Below, piece after piece: positions 44,036 through 52,058 of a DNA stretch of 64,000 bases; positions within the stretch are counted from its first letter, which is position 1; the number at the start of each line of letters is the position of its first letter. The notes under the pieces are model-generated. The model was not told the origin of the DNA and searched no databases. It worked only from the letters and a program-made list of their open reading frames with translations. The translations under genes and the position numbers were made by a program. Source of the DNA: Rhizobium viscosum (GTDB taxonomy: Bacteria > Pseudomonadota > Alphaproteobacteria > Rhizobiales > Rhizobiaceae); the NCBI RefSeq assembly GCF_014873945.1, contig NZ_JADBEC010000002.1, positions 2,294,001-2,358,000 of the forward strand, read 5' to 3'.

Positions 44036-44554
44036 ATGTCCATGACAACGGAACGTGCAGTACTTGCTGGCGGCTGCTTCTGGGGAATGCAGGACCTTAT
44101 TCGACGACTGCCCGGCGTTGTTTCAACGCGTGTCGGTTACACGGGTGGAGAAGTCCCCAACGCAACCTACCGCAATCACGGCAACCATGCCGAAGCGATA
44201 GAGATTATCTTCGATCCGCAAAAGACCAGCTATCGGGATATCCTGGAATTCTTCTTCCAGATCCATGATCCATCGACCCGCAATCGTCAGGGCAATGACA
44301 TCGGAGCAAGCTATCGGTCAGCAATTTTCTATGCTGATGAGGGCCAGCGTCGCATCGCCGAGGACACGATCGCCGATGTGGATGCTTCGGGCCTGTGGCC
44401 GGGGAAGGTGGTGACCGAAGTCGTTCCCGTCAGCGATTTCTGGGAAGCCGAGCCGGAACACCAGGACTATCTCGAACGTATTCCGAATGGCTATACATGC
44501 CACTTCGCACGTCCGGGCTGGAAACTGCCGAAGCGGCAGTCGAACGTCGCCTAA
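44036..44554 (+). CDS. msrA: Peptide methionine sulfoxide reductase A
   Basis: A 172-residue MsrA. The catalytic Cys14 lies in GGCFWGM, followed by RVGYTGGEVPNATYRNHGNHAEAIE and FFQIHDPSTRNRQGNDIG, both conserved. It reduces the S-epimer of methionine sulfoxide in proteins. Either ATG 44036 or 44042 can serve as start, behind GGAAAGGAC. It is monocistronic, with a clear terminator 38 bases after the stop. Confidence 0.94.
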   Translation: MSMTTERAVLAGGCFWGMQDLIRRLPGVVSTRVGYTGGEVPNATYRNHGNHAEAIEIIFDPQKTSYRDILEFFFQIHDPSTRNRQGNDIGASYRSAIFYADEGQRRIAEDTIADVDASGLWPGKVVTEVVPVSDFWEAEPEHQDYLERIPNGYTCHFARPGWKLPKRQSNVA

Positions 44555-44591
44555 GCGTCGTCGACCAGGAAAATTGAACGGATCTAACGAG

Positions 44592-44616
44592 CGGCGGCCT
44601 TTCGGGCCGCCGTTTT
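44592..44616 (+). terminator. Rho-independent terminator after msrA
   Basis: CGGCGGCC (44592-44599), loop TTTCG, GGCCGCCG (44605-44612), then TTTT. Confidence 0.85.
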
Positions 44617-44619
44617 GAT

Positions 44620-44892
44620 TCATGAGGTCGTTTCAATCCGTCCTATGGCTTCCGCAACATGATCAAACTCTTGTTTGATCATCTCGCTTGCGTGCCGGCC
44701 ATCGCGCCATTTGACGAGGGCCGCATCTGTCCGGATATGCCGATCTTCGGAACCCATTATCCCGACTGCGTAGGCATGTTTCGGCCTGTTGTCCCGCAAG
44801 ATATCCACTGCTTCGGCGAGGTCGATGCGAGGAAATTGCACGCTTCGCTGGCGCTTTTTACATCGTAATTGAAGCCACTGAAGATCCTGCAT
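44620..44892 (-). CDS. Small hypothetical protein (90 residues)
   Basis: A 90-residue protein starting MQDLQWLQLRCKKRQRSVQF and continuing with EAVDILRDNRPKHAYAVGI and WRDGRHASEMIKQEFDHVAEA. It has the coding character of the genome and resembles short rhizobial hypotheticals, without a named domain. ATG 44892 with GGCGGA five bases upstream is preferred over a TTG at 44907. It is divergent from the cyclase-AAA-TPR gene, with an inverted repeat between them. Confidence 0.6.
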   Translation of the reverse strand: MQDLQWLQLRCKKRQRSVQFPRIDLAEAVDILRDNRPKHAYAVGIMGSEDRHIRTDAALVKWRDGRHASEMIKQEFDHVAEAIGRIETTS

Positions 44893-44909
44893 TTTGTCCG
44901 CCGACAATG

Positions 44910-44925
44910 CGGATAACGTATGTTA
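44910..44925. promoter_or_regulatory. Inverted repeat in front of the YcaO-TfuA operon
   Basis: GATAAC (44910-44915), GTAT, GTTATC (44920-44925): perfect 6-base arms in the 85-base region between the divergent 90-residue gene and the cyclase-AAA-TPR gene. Confidence 0.45.
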
Positions 44926-44977
44926 TCGTTTGCTTGAATAGAAGTGATTATCGATGTTCTGAGGGCAGGAGCCGCGT

Positions 44978-47900
44978 ATGACTCGCGACGCGCCAATCGA
45001 TAAGCAAGGGCGGTCTGCAAGCATCTCCACAGGCGATAGCCGCTCTTCTGAAAATCACGGCGAGCGGCGGGTCGTGACGGCGCTTTGCTATGATCTGGTC
45101 GGCTCTACGAATCTCTTCAATCTGATGGATATCGAAGACTATCAGGATCTGTTGGCTGCCTTCCTGCAGGCGGCGCGCCAATCCATCAATGCGCATTCCG
45201 GCGTCATCCGGATCGAAGCCGGGGATGGTGGAGTAGCGCTTTTCCCGATCGAGCTCGGACCGAGGGATGCCGCATCGGCGGCGATCCGCGCCGGGCTTGG
45301 AATCGTCGAAGCGTGCCAGCGCCTCGCCCGCGATCTCCGGCGCGACGATATGCAGGTGCGCGTGGGCGTCGCGACTTCGATTGCTCTGATCCGAGAGGCA
45401 CAGCTGCAGAATTGGATACATGAGCCGGTCACGGGTGCAGCACTCGCTCTTGCGACGCGGCTAGAGGCTGCTGCCCAGCCAAATACCGTCTTGGTCTCGG
45501 ATGAGACCCGAAACCTCGCCGGCCGCTCGCACGCCTTCGTATCGGAAGGCACCCGCTTGTTGAAAGGCTTCTCGGAGCCTGAAAATGTCTGGAGAGCAAT
45601 CGGCCACAAACGGGAGGTCGATAGGTTCCACGCTTTCGGAAGGCTGGACAGCACGTTCATTGGCCGCGTCGGGGAGCTTGAGCGGATCAGGAAGGCGTGG
45701 AAATCAGCCGTTGGCGGTAAGGGCAAGATCCTTGTCATCACCGGCGAGGCCGGTATCGGCAAGTCGAGGATGCTTCGACAGGTCAGGCGAATGATCCATA
45801 CAGAGCCCGCAAGGTCGCTGCTCTTCCAATGCCTGCCGGGCGGGGCTCGCTCAACGCTTCACCCGCTTCTCAACAGTTTTCCCCAGCGCCAGTCCGACAC
45901 CGCCGGTGGCGAGCGGCTGACGGCAGATATGGTTGCCGCCCAGTTTGCGCGTCAAGGCATTCACGATCCCGAAGTTATCGACATTTTTTCTCATCTGCTC
46001 GGTGCGGATGGGCGCAATGAAGCTTTCTCCGACAGTTCGCCCAAGGCGATACAGCAACGCGCACGACAGGCGCTGTCAAAAGCATTGAGCGTCATCTGCG
46101 CGCAAACGCCGCTGGTCATTGCGGTCGAGGACATTCACTGGATCGATCCGACCTCCGAGCATTTGCTGCGCGAAGCGGCCCGGATTGTACCCACGCTTCC
46201 CATACTGCTGATCGTCACCTGCCGGCCGGGTTCCCATGCAGGCATGTTCGACGGGGACGAGTTGGAACATATTTCGCTCGGCCCGCTCGATCACGATGAA
46301 ACGCGGCTGGCGATTGCCGCGCGCTGGCCGAGGGATCGTCAGGACGCGCTACCGCAACTGCTCGACCTAACCGAACGCATATCCGGTGGCGTGCCGCTGT
46401 TCATCGAGGAGATATGCCAATGGGCGTCTGAGATAGCGTCCGAAGACGTGATGCGCGTGCCGCCAAATCCGTCCCGCAATCATGTCTCGGCTTTCGAAGG
46501 AATCCTGGATTCTCGGCTTGAACATCTGGGTTCGGCCAGAGACGTGGCGCGCGCCGGGGCAGTGGCAGGTGATCGTTTCACCATCTCGCTGCTTCGCGCA
46601 TTGCTGCCGGACGCGAGCAGGAAATCTCTCCTGCATGCCGCCGAAACGCTTTGCGAGACCGGATTTTTGACCCGAGTGCGTGCTCATGGCGGTGTCGCAT
46701 ATGGTTTCCGCCATGCGCTCATCCAGGAGACGATCTATAACGGTCTGCTCAAAACGCAACGTCAGCTTCTCCATCGCCGCCTGTTTACGGCCGCAAACAG
46801 CAACCGTCCGATCGCGAACTGGTTGGATGCAGGCGCACTTGCCCAGCACGCAGAGTCCGCGGGCCTTCGGGAGCACGCGATTTCGTTGTTCATAACGGCC
46901 GGAAAGGAACACGCCAGCCGCTCGGCAATGGTGGAGGCGCGCCACCATTTTGAGCGCGCCCTGGCGCTGTGTGAGACCATGCCCGGAGGTGCCGCCGATG
47001 GCTTGTATCTCTCGGTACTAACTGAACTCGGACCGCTCCTGACGGCAACGGTGGGTCCCAATTCGGCACCGGCGCGGATTCTATACGAAAAAGGCGTCGA
47101 AGTTGCGCGCCGCCAAGCGAAAGAAGACCAGCCCAAGTGGTTTCCGGTCTATTGGGGCTGGTGGCTGACCGGACAGAACTTCATGGAGATGCGCAGCCGT
47201 GCCCGTGAGGTTCAGGTCATGCTGTCAGGAATTGCCGATCGCGAGATCGAACTACAGGTCAATCATTCGATCTGGGCGATCGAGTTCAATGTCGGACGGC
47301 AGGAGGATGCCCAAAATGCGATACGGGCGGGGCTTGCGCTTTATGACGATGAGGCGGCCAAGGCCAGCCGCAATGTGTTCGGCGGCCATGACGCGAAGGT
47401 TTGTGGTCTCGGACAACTGGCGCTATCCCTCTGGCTGACGGGTCAGACCGAGGCTTCGAGCAAGGCGCTTGCCGACATGGTCGCCTTTGTGGACAGCATC
47501 GCCCATATGCCGAGCAAGGCGCACTCGCTGGACACCGAGGCAGTATCGGCATTCTATCGTAACGACCATGCTCGTCTGATCGAGATTTCCGGCAGGATGG
47601 GTGATTTTGCGAAAAAGCATGAACTGCAATCCCTGTCGGCACTCGCAATGCTCTTTCGGGGATGGGCGACAGCGCATGTCGAGAACCTGTCTCGCGGTCA
47701 TGAGATGTTTCGCGCGGGCCTAGCGCTTCTGAAGGAGCTAGGAACCGTCGCCGATCTGCCGATCTATCTCTACATGCATGCGACCATGCTCGGTCATGCC
47801 CGTAAGTATGAAGCAGCCATCGAGGTCGCCACCGATGCTATTCGTGAAGCGAGGGCAACAGGCCATGGTTACTGGCTTGCCGAACTCCACCGCCGTCGCG

Positions 47901-48052
47901 CACTACTGCTATCGAGCGCCAAGGCGGAGACGCCGGCTCTCCTCTCGGATCTGAAGACCGCGATTGCCATAGCGGAAGAACAGGGCGCGACTGCCCTGTT
48001 GCACCGGGCGCAACGGTCCGTGAAGGAGCTTGGCTTTGCTGGCGAATTCTGA
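44978..48052 (+). CDS. Class III nucleotidyl cyclase-AAA ATPase-TPR regulator
   Basis: A 1024-residue STAND-type protein. Residues 30-200 form a class III cyclase domain with both metal-binding Asp residues, Asp39 (CYDLVGST) and Asp83 (GDGGVALF). Residues 225-500 form an AAA/NB-ARC-like ATPase with P-loop GEAGIGKS (256-263) and Walker B-like VIAVEDIHW. Residues 600-1020 are helical TPR-like repeats. GCAGGAG precedes the ATG. No DNA-binding domain is seen. It overlaps the YcaO gene by 17 bases, so it is probably the sensor or regulator of this operon. Confidence 0.88.
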   Translation: MTRDAPIDKQGRSASISTGDSRSSENHGERRVVTALCYDLVGSTNLFNLMDIEDYQDLLAAFLQAARQSINAHSGVIRIEAGDGGVALFPIELGPRDAASAAIRAGLGIVEACQRLARDLRRDDMQVRVGVATSIALIREAQLQNWIHEPVTGAALALATRLEAAAQPNTVLVSDETRNLAGRSHAFVSEGTRLLKGFSEPENVWRAIGHKREVDRFHAFGRLDSTFIGRVGELERIRKAWKSAVGGKGKILVITGEAGIGKSRMLRQVRRMIHTEPARSLLFQCLPGGARSTLHPLLNSFPQRQSDTAGGERLTADMVAAQFARQGIHDPEVIDIFSHLLGADGRNEAFSDSSPKAIQQRARQALSKALSVICAQTPLVIAVEDIHWIDPTSEHLLREAARIVPTLPILLIVTCRPGSHAGMFDGDELEHISLGPLDHDETRLAIAARWPRDRQDALPQLLDLTERISGGVPLFIEEICQWASEIASEDVMRVPPNPSRNHVSAFEGILDSRLEHLGSARDVARAGAVAGDRFTISLLRALLPDASRKSLLHAAETLCETGFLTRVRAHGGVAYGFRHALIQETIYNGLLKTQRQLLHRRLFTAANSNRPIANWLDAGALAQHAESAGLREHAISLFITAGKEHASRSAMVEARHHFERALALCETMPGGAADGLYLSVLTELGPLLTATVGPNSAPARILYEKGVEVARRQAKEDQPKWFPVYWGWWLTGQNFMEMRSRAREVQVMLSGIADREIELQVNHSIWAIEFNVGRQEDAQNAIRAGLALYDDEAAKASRNVFGGHDAKVCGLGQLALSLWLTGQTEASSKALADMVAFVDSIAHMPSKAHSLDTEAVSAFYRNDHARLIEISGRMGDFAKKHELQSLSALAMLFRGWATAHVENLSRGHEMFRAGLALLKELGTVADLPIYLYMHATMLGHARKYEAAIEVATDAIREARATGHGYWLAELHRRRALLLSSAKAETPALLSDLKTAIAIAEEQGATALLHRAQRSVKELGFAGEF

Positions 48053-49256
48053 CGTTTGCCCGACAGGCGTGGGTGAAATGCTCTCGGCATTTTATGCCGG
48101 GATCAAGGACGGAAGCGCCTCTCTTACATCTCCGGAATCGGACCCCGAAGATGCGGAGGCTTATTTCCGTTCCCTGTTGCCGCTCTGCCGTCGCGCCCGG
48201 ATCACACGCATTGCCGATCTGACCGGCCTCGACCGGATCGGGCTTCCAATCATCCAGGCCATACGACCGGCGGCATTATCGGAAGTCACCTCGCTCGGTC
48301 GTGGGATGTCCAAAGTGTCTGCTGCAATCGGAGCGATCATGGAATCGCTCGAGCGATTCTACGCCGAGGCAATCCCTGCTCCTCGTGTCTTTCTGTCGAC
48401 CGCAGAAAGACTGGAGATTGGCGCCGGATTCTTCGATGGTTTCATCCCCGGTGCTTCTCGCGAAAATTGGCGTGAGCGCGAGATCGCCTGGATCATGGGC
48501 GTTGATGTTACGACCGGTGCTCTCACGCCCGCGCCGTTTGAACTTGTTCATACGGTCTACACCGATCCGCCACCACCGCACGATGGCGTGTTTCTGCGCA
48601 CCACGACAGGCCTTGCATGCCACCGGACGGACCTTGCCGCCTTGCTGCACGGGTTGCTGGAATGCGTAGAACGGGATGCGATGGCGCGCGCTTTCGAAAC
48701 CCACGGCCTTATGGACCGGATGAGGCTGCCGTCGTCAGGACTGAGCGCGGCAGTTCAAGATCTTCTGTCACGCCTCGCCGGGCATGGAATATCGGCCGCC
48801 TTCTGGTATGCGCCGTCGCCGGCACGGATCCCGGTCGCCTGGTGCCAGACGATTGAAGCTGGCGAAGGCGAACCCACGCTCACTCTGCCGACGGAAGGTT
48901 ATTGTGCCGGTCTTGATATTCATCAGGCGGCGTTCGGCGCCTTGCTTGAGGCACTGGCGGCCCGCGCCGGCGCGATATCCGGTGCGCGTGACGATCAGAC
49001 GCGGAGACATTATTCGCGGCCGAGGAAGGCAATGCTTCTCGACGCACGCGATCTCATACTTGGCAAGAACGCTTCAACGACTGATTTTCCGAGTGTATTG
49101 CCGCCGGTTACCGACTTTGCCGATCTCCTGGGGCGCATCATCGTCGCTGGACTGGGGCCGGTTCTCGCTGTTCCAATCGCTTCGCAGAACGATCCAAACG
49201 TTCATTGCGTACGCACTATCCTTGCAGGCATGCGACCTTTTGCAGTCGAGCGGTGA
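48036..49256 (+). CDS. YcaO-family protein (TfuA-associated)
   Basis: A 406-residue YcaO protein. Typical segments are ITRIADLTGLDRIGLPIIQA, SKVSAAIGAIMESLERFYAE (ATP-binding Ser/Glu run), GLLECVERDAMARA and ISGARDD. YcaO enzymes activate a peptide backbone amide with ATP; with TfuA they swap oxygen for sulphur to give thioamides. TTG 48036 is chosen because AAGGAG lies 7 bases upstream; ATG 48078 has none. No C-terminal PxPxP motif of azoline-forming members is present. It is followed 9 bases later by tfuA. Confidence 0.88.
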   Translation: MLANSDVCPTGVGEMLSAFYAGIKDGSASLTSPESDPEDAEAYFRSLLPLCRRARITRIADLTGLDRIGLPIIQAIRPAALSEVTSLGRGMSKVSAAIGAIMESLERFYAEAIPAPRVFLSTAERLEIGAGFFDGFIPGASRENWREREIAWIMGVDVTTGALTPAPFELVHTVYTDPPPPHDGVFLRTTTGLACHRTDLAALLHGLLECVERDAMARAFETHGLMDRMRLPSSGLSAAVQDLLSRLAGHGISAAFWYAPSPARIPVAWCQTIEAGEGEPTLTLPTEGYCAGLDIHQAAFGALLEALAARAGAISGARDDQTRRHYSRPRKAMLLDARDLILGKNASTTDFPSVLPPVTDFADLLGRIIVAGLGPVLAVPIASQNDPNVHCVRTILAGMRPFAVER

Positions 49257-49265
49257 GGATCCGGG

Positions 49266-50009
49266 ATGGATCAGAAAGCGGACGGCCCGATACTTGTCTT
49301 TCTTGGCCCGACCTTGCGCTTGCCGGAGGCGCAACGCATTCTTGACGCCATATACCTGCAGCCCGTTTCGCAGGGGGACATCATCCTTGCTGCGCACGCA
49401 TTTCGCCCGAAAGCGATGGTCTTGATCGACGGTTCTTTCGAAGACAGACCCGCCGTGCGCCACAAGGAAATTCTCTGGGCGCTGTCGCAGGGCATTGTGG
49501 TGATCGGTGCGGCAAGCATGGGCGCGCTCCGGGCCGCAGAATTACACCCGTTCGGAATGATTGGTGTCGGCCTCATCTATCGTTGGTACAGACGGTGGCC
49601 ACTGACGGCGGAAGATGCGGTCGCGGTCCAATGTGGACCTTCCGAACTCGGCTTCACGCCTCTAACGGAGGCATTGGTCGATCTTCAGCGCAGTTTTAAG
49701 GCGCTCTTTCGTCGCGGCCTGATCTCGAAGGCCGAGATGGATTCCGGGATCGCGGCGGCCCAGCGGCTTAATTTTCGGCAACGCTCCCTCCGAAAGGTGC
49801 TGATTGCAGCGCAATGGCTGCCGGAGAAGGCGCCCTTGCTTCGCAGCCACCTGATTATGCAGAAGAAAACCGATGCCAGATTGGCACTGCAGCTGGCCCC
49901 TGCGCTGTCGAAGTTAAAATTGGAAAAGTTGCCCTATACGATAACCAATACTTTCCTTCGTGATCTGGAAGCCGGATCTATTGACATCAATTTAATTAGA
50001 AATTACTAA
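49266..50009 (+). CDS. tfuA: TfuA-like protein
   Basis: A 247-residue protein with the full TfuA domain: VFLGPTLRLPEAQRI, QGDIILAA, VLIDGSFEDRPAVRHKEIL and IGAASMGALRAAELHPFGM. TfuA was first described beside the trifolitoxin genes of Rhizobium. With YcaO it is thought to deliver or generate sulphide for thioamide formation, as for thioglycine in methyl-CoM reductase and in thioamide RiPPs. GAGG precedes the ATG. Adjacency to YcaO makes the assignment strong. An AT-rich 45-base gap follows. Confidence 0.9.
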   Translation: MDQKADGPILVFLGPTLRLPEAQRILDAIYLQPVSQGDIILAAHAFRPKAMVLIDGSFEDRPAVRHKEILWALSQGIVVIGAASMGALRAAELHPFGMIGVGLIYRWYRRWPLTAEDAVAVQCGPSELGFTPLTEALVDLQRSFKALFRRGLISKAEMDSGIAAAQRLNFRQRSLRKVLIAAQWLPEKAPLLRSHLIMQKKTDARLALQLAPALSKLKLEKLPYTITNTFLRDLEAGSIDINLIRNY

Positions 50010-50053
50010 TTTAATAAATTGCCATATAACTCATCTCATCGAGTAGTTGAGCT

Positions 50054-51238
50054 ATGGAATTGTATCCTGACATATCACTTGAAAAGTCCGAGCCGGCTCT
50101 TGGGACGCGATGCTGGATATTTCCCCAGCCGCCTTTTATCCTTGGTTATGAGCAGCCGGATCGTGTCTGGCTGTCGATATTGCCTGACGAGATTGGTGAT
50201 GGTCCGAGCGACATATCGATGTATGTCGCTGATCCGCTGTTCGACAAGGAACCCTATGGTTTCAGCGGTCTGCCCCCTTATCGCGGCCCTCAGCGACGGT
50301 CGGTCCCGTCAGGCCCGGACCGCCATTTCGATAGCATGGACCCAAGATCGCGCGATTATCTCGGTGTCCATGCCTATGCATGCATTCACTTCGTTCTGGA
50401 TGTCTGGCGCAATTATCTTGGCCGGCCGATGCATTGGTTCTTCTCCGATTTCTATCCGCGGCTCGAAATCGTTCCCTTTGTTCGGTGGAACAACGCACAT
50501 GCAGGCTTCGGCTTCATCGAACTCGGCTGTTCGGAAGCTGCGGGCGAACAGTCGCCTTACGCGCTGAATTTCGACACGATTGCTCATGAGATCGGCCATC
50601 TCGTCACGCTCTCGCAGACGGGACTCCCCGGCAATCTTTCCCGTGACGCGGATTTCTTTCCATTCTCCGAGGCCATCTCGGATAGTATATCATTGATTTC
50701 GTTTCTGCATTTCGATTCCGCCATTGACCGGCTGCTGCGCAGGACGAAAGGAAATCTGCTGCTTTACAACGAACTCAATCGCTTTGCGGAGACGAGCCCG
50801 GAGACACAAATCCGTCTTGCGACCAACTTTCGGCGCATGTCTGAAGTCACGAGCGAGGCTCATGATCGCTCACTGCCTCTTCTCGGTGCGATCTTCGATA
50901 CGATCGTCGAACTCTATCACCGGGAACTGGTCGCCAGCGGCTGCGCCGATCACCGTCTGCTGTCAGTCAATCTTCGCGACCTGACGCAGGATGAGTTTGA
51001 CCGGTTTCGGCAAACGACGGCGGAAGCTTTTCGCGACAGACCGCTCTTCTTCAAGCTCGCCTTGATCAAGGCGAGGGATTCAGTGGGAGCGGCAATCGGT
51101 GCTGCGCTTCACAGGCTGGATCCGGACACGATGCATCTTGGGGATGCCGCGCTGGCGATCGCCTCAGCCGCGGATCTACAGGCTGCCGCGCAACTGGAGG
51201 AGAATTTTGTATGGCGTGAAATCATCGGCTCGAGGTGA
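50054..51238 (+). CDS. Thermolysin-like (gluzincin) metalloprotease homologue
   Basis: A 394-residue protein without a signal peptide. HEIGH (His178, Glu179, His182) in DTIAHEIGHLVT and Glu206 in FPFSEAISDSISL form a gluzincin zinc site like that of M4/M36 proteases, where the third ligand sits in an N/S-EAISD motif. The upstream NAHAGFGFIELG segment fits the same fold. As a cytoplasmic protease in a YcaO-TfuA operon, it may trim a leader or process the modified protein; that is an inference. It lies 20 bases before the Cys-rich gene. Confidence 0.75.
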   Translation: MELYPDISLEKSEPALGTRCWIFPQPPFILGYEQPDRVWLSILPDEIGDGPSDISMYVADPLFDKEPYGFSGLPPYRGPQRRSVPSGPDRHFDSMDPRSRDYLGVHAYACIHFVLDVWRNYLGRPMHWFFSDFYPRLEIVPFVRWNNAHAGFGFIELGCSEAAGEQSPYALNFDTIAHEIGHLVTLSQTGLPGNLSRDADFFPFSEAISDSISLISFLHFDSAIDRLLRRTKGNLLLYNELNRFAETSPETQIRLATNFRRMSEVTSEAHDRSLPLLGAIFDTIVELYHRELVASGCADHRLLSVNLRDLTQDEFDRFRQTTAEAFRDRPLFFKLALIKARDSVGAAIGAALHRLDPDTMHLGDAALAIASAADLQAAAQLEENFVWREIIGSR

Positions 51239-51257
51239 GCCGGAACAGGAGGGGAAA

Positions 51258-51800
51258 ATGAGCTGCTGCTCCGAAAATCCGTTCATTGGAACAGACGATC
51301 TGCCATTCAATCCAAGTGAGGTTCGTCTCTATGGACGAAACGAATATTGTCTACCCGGGGATGCCCCGAAGCGGCCTGAAGCGGCCCAGGCAAAACCGAT
51401 CCGGGATGGCGACGTTGAAGCAGGCAAGGATAAAATCAAGCTTAAAGTCGGCAACTGCTTCATTCTGATCGATCCCGGCAAGGTCGAGATAGAGAGCATC
51501 GGTGTGATCTATGGCTATGCCTATGAGGGCCATTGCTACAAGCTCCCGAAGCCGCGGATCATGTATCTCCCGGTCAAGGCCACGGAAATACCGGGGGATG
51601 ACTGCGGATGCGATTGCGGCTACTCGAACGCACTTGGCTATTCCGTCTGGTCGTTGGACAAGCTCGAACGCGTGATCGCGCTCGATGTCCGTTCTGACGA
51701 CATCAAGACGCTGATCCTTGATGAAAACCTGCCCGGCAACCGCTCGCCGCTCGCCTACGCACAGACGCAATCGCTGGCGCCGCAGCGGCTTCGCGATTGA
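51258..51800 (+). CDS. Cys-rich protein of the YcaO-TfuA operon, candidate substrate
   Basis: A 180-residue protein, family not recognised. It starts MSCCSENPF, has Cys at 3, 4, 31, 67, 93, and a dense CGCDCGYSN run (116-124). AGGAGGGG lies before ATG 51258, the best ribosome-binding site of the operon, hinting at high expression. The middle (about 60-110) looks like a small beta domain. It is the last gene of the operon and the only one without an enzyme motif, so it is the prime candidate for the thioamidated substrate or a sulphur or metal carrier. Confidence 0.65.
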   Translation: MSCCSENPFIGTDDLPFNPSEVRLYGRNEYCLPGDAPKRPEAAQAKPIRDGDVEAGKDKIKLKVGNCFILIDPGKVEIESIGVIYGYAYEGHCYKLPKPRIMYLPVKATEIPGDDCGCDCGYSNALGYSVWSLDKLERVIALDVRSDDIKTLILDENLPGNRSPLAYAQTQSLAPQRLRD

Positions 51801-52013
51801 GACCAGGCAAGCGTCTGGATTAAGACCGGCTGCTTTCCTTTCGAAGCCTGGGTGGGAGATAGGACATCACCCGCTCGTCTCGTTCCGACGCCGCGCGGCA
51901 GTCCGTCTTCAAGGGAGGGGCTCTGCGCTCTGTGCGGACGCGTCGGCGTCGATAGTGCCTGCCGGCAAAGTTACTGGACATCGCTGCATCAGAAGTTTAG
52001 TAGGTGCCACGCT

Positions 52014-52050
52014 AACCGGTCGCAGCCCACCCGGTTCAACAAAACAAGGG
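52014..52050 (+). promoter_or_regulatory. preQ1-I-like pseudoknot (riboswitch) before queC
   Basis: AACCGG (52014-52019) pairs with CCGGTT (52031-52036). The loop contains CCC (52026-52028), which can pair with GGG (52048-52050) across an A-rich linker (CAACAAAACAA). This is the H-type pseudoknot layout of preQ1-I aptamers. GGG is part of the queC ribosome-binding site (8 bases before the ATG), so ligand binding could block translation. The usual tail ACTA of the class is not present. Confidence 0.5.
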
Positions 52051-52058
52051 ATCCTAAA

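Noticed and set aside
49983..50050. Short precursor peptide between tfuA and the protease gene
   Set aside because: The gap is AT-rich with stops in all frames; no peptide ORF with a ribosome-binding site fits.
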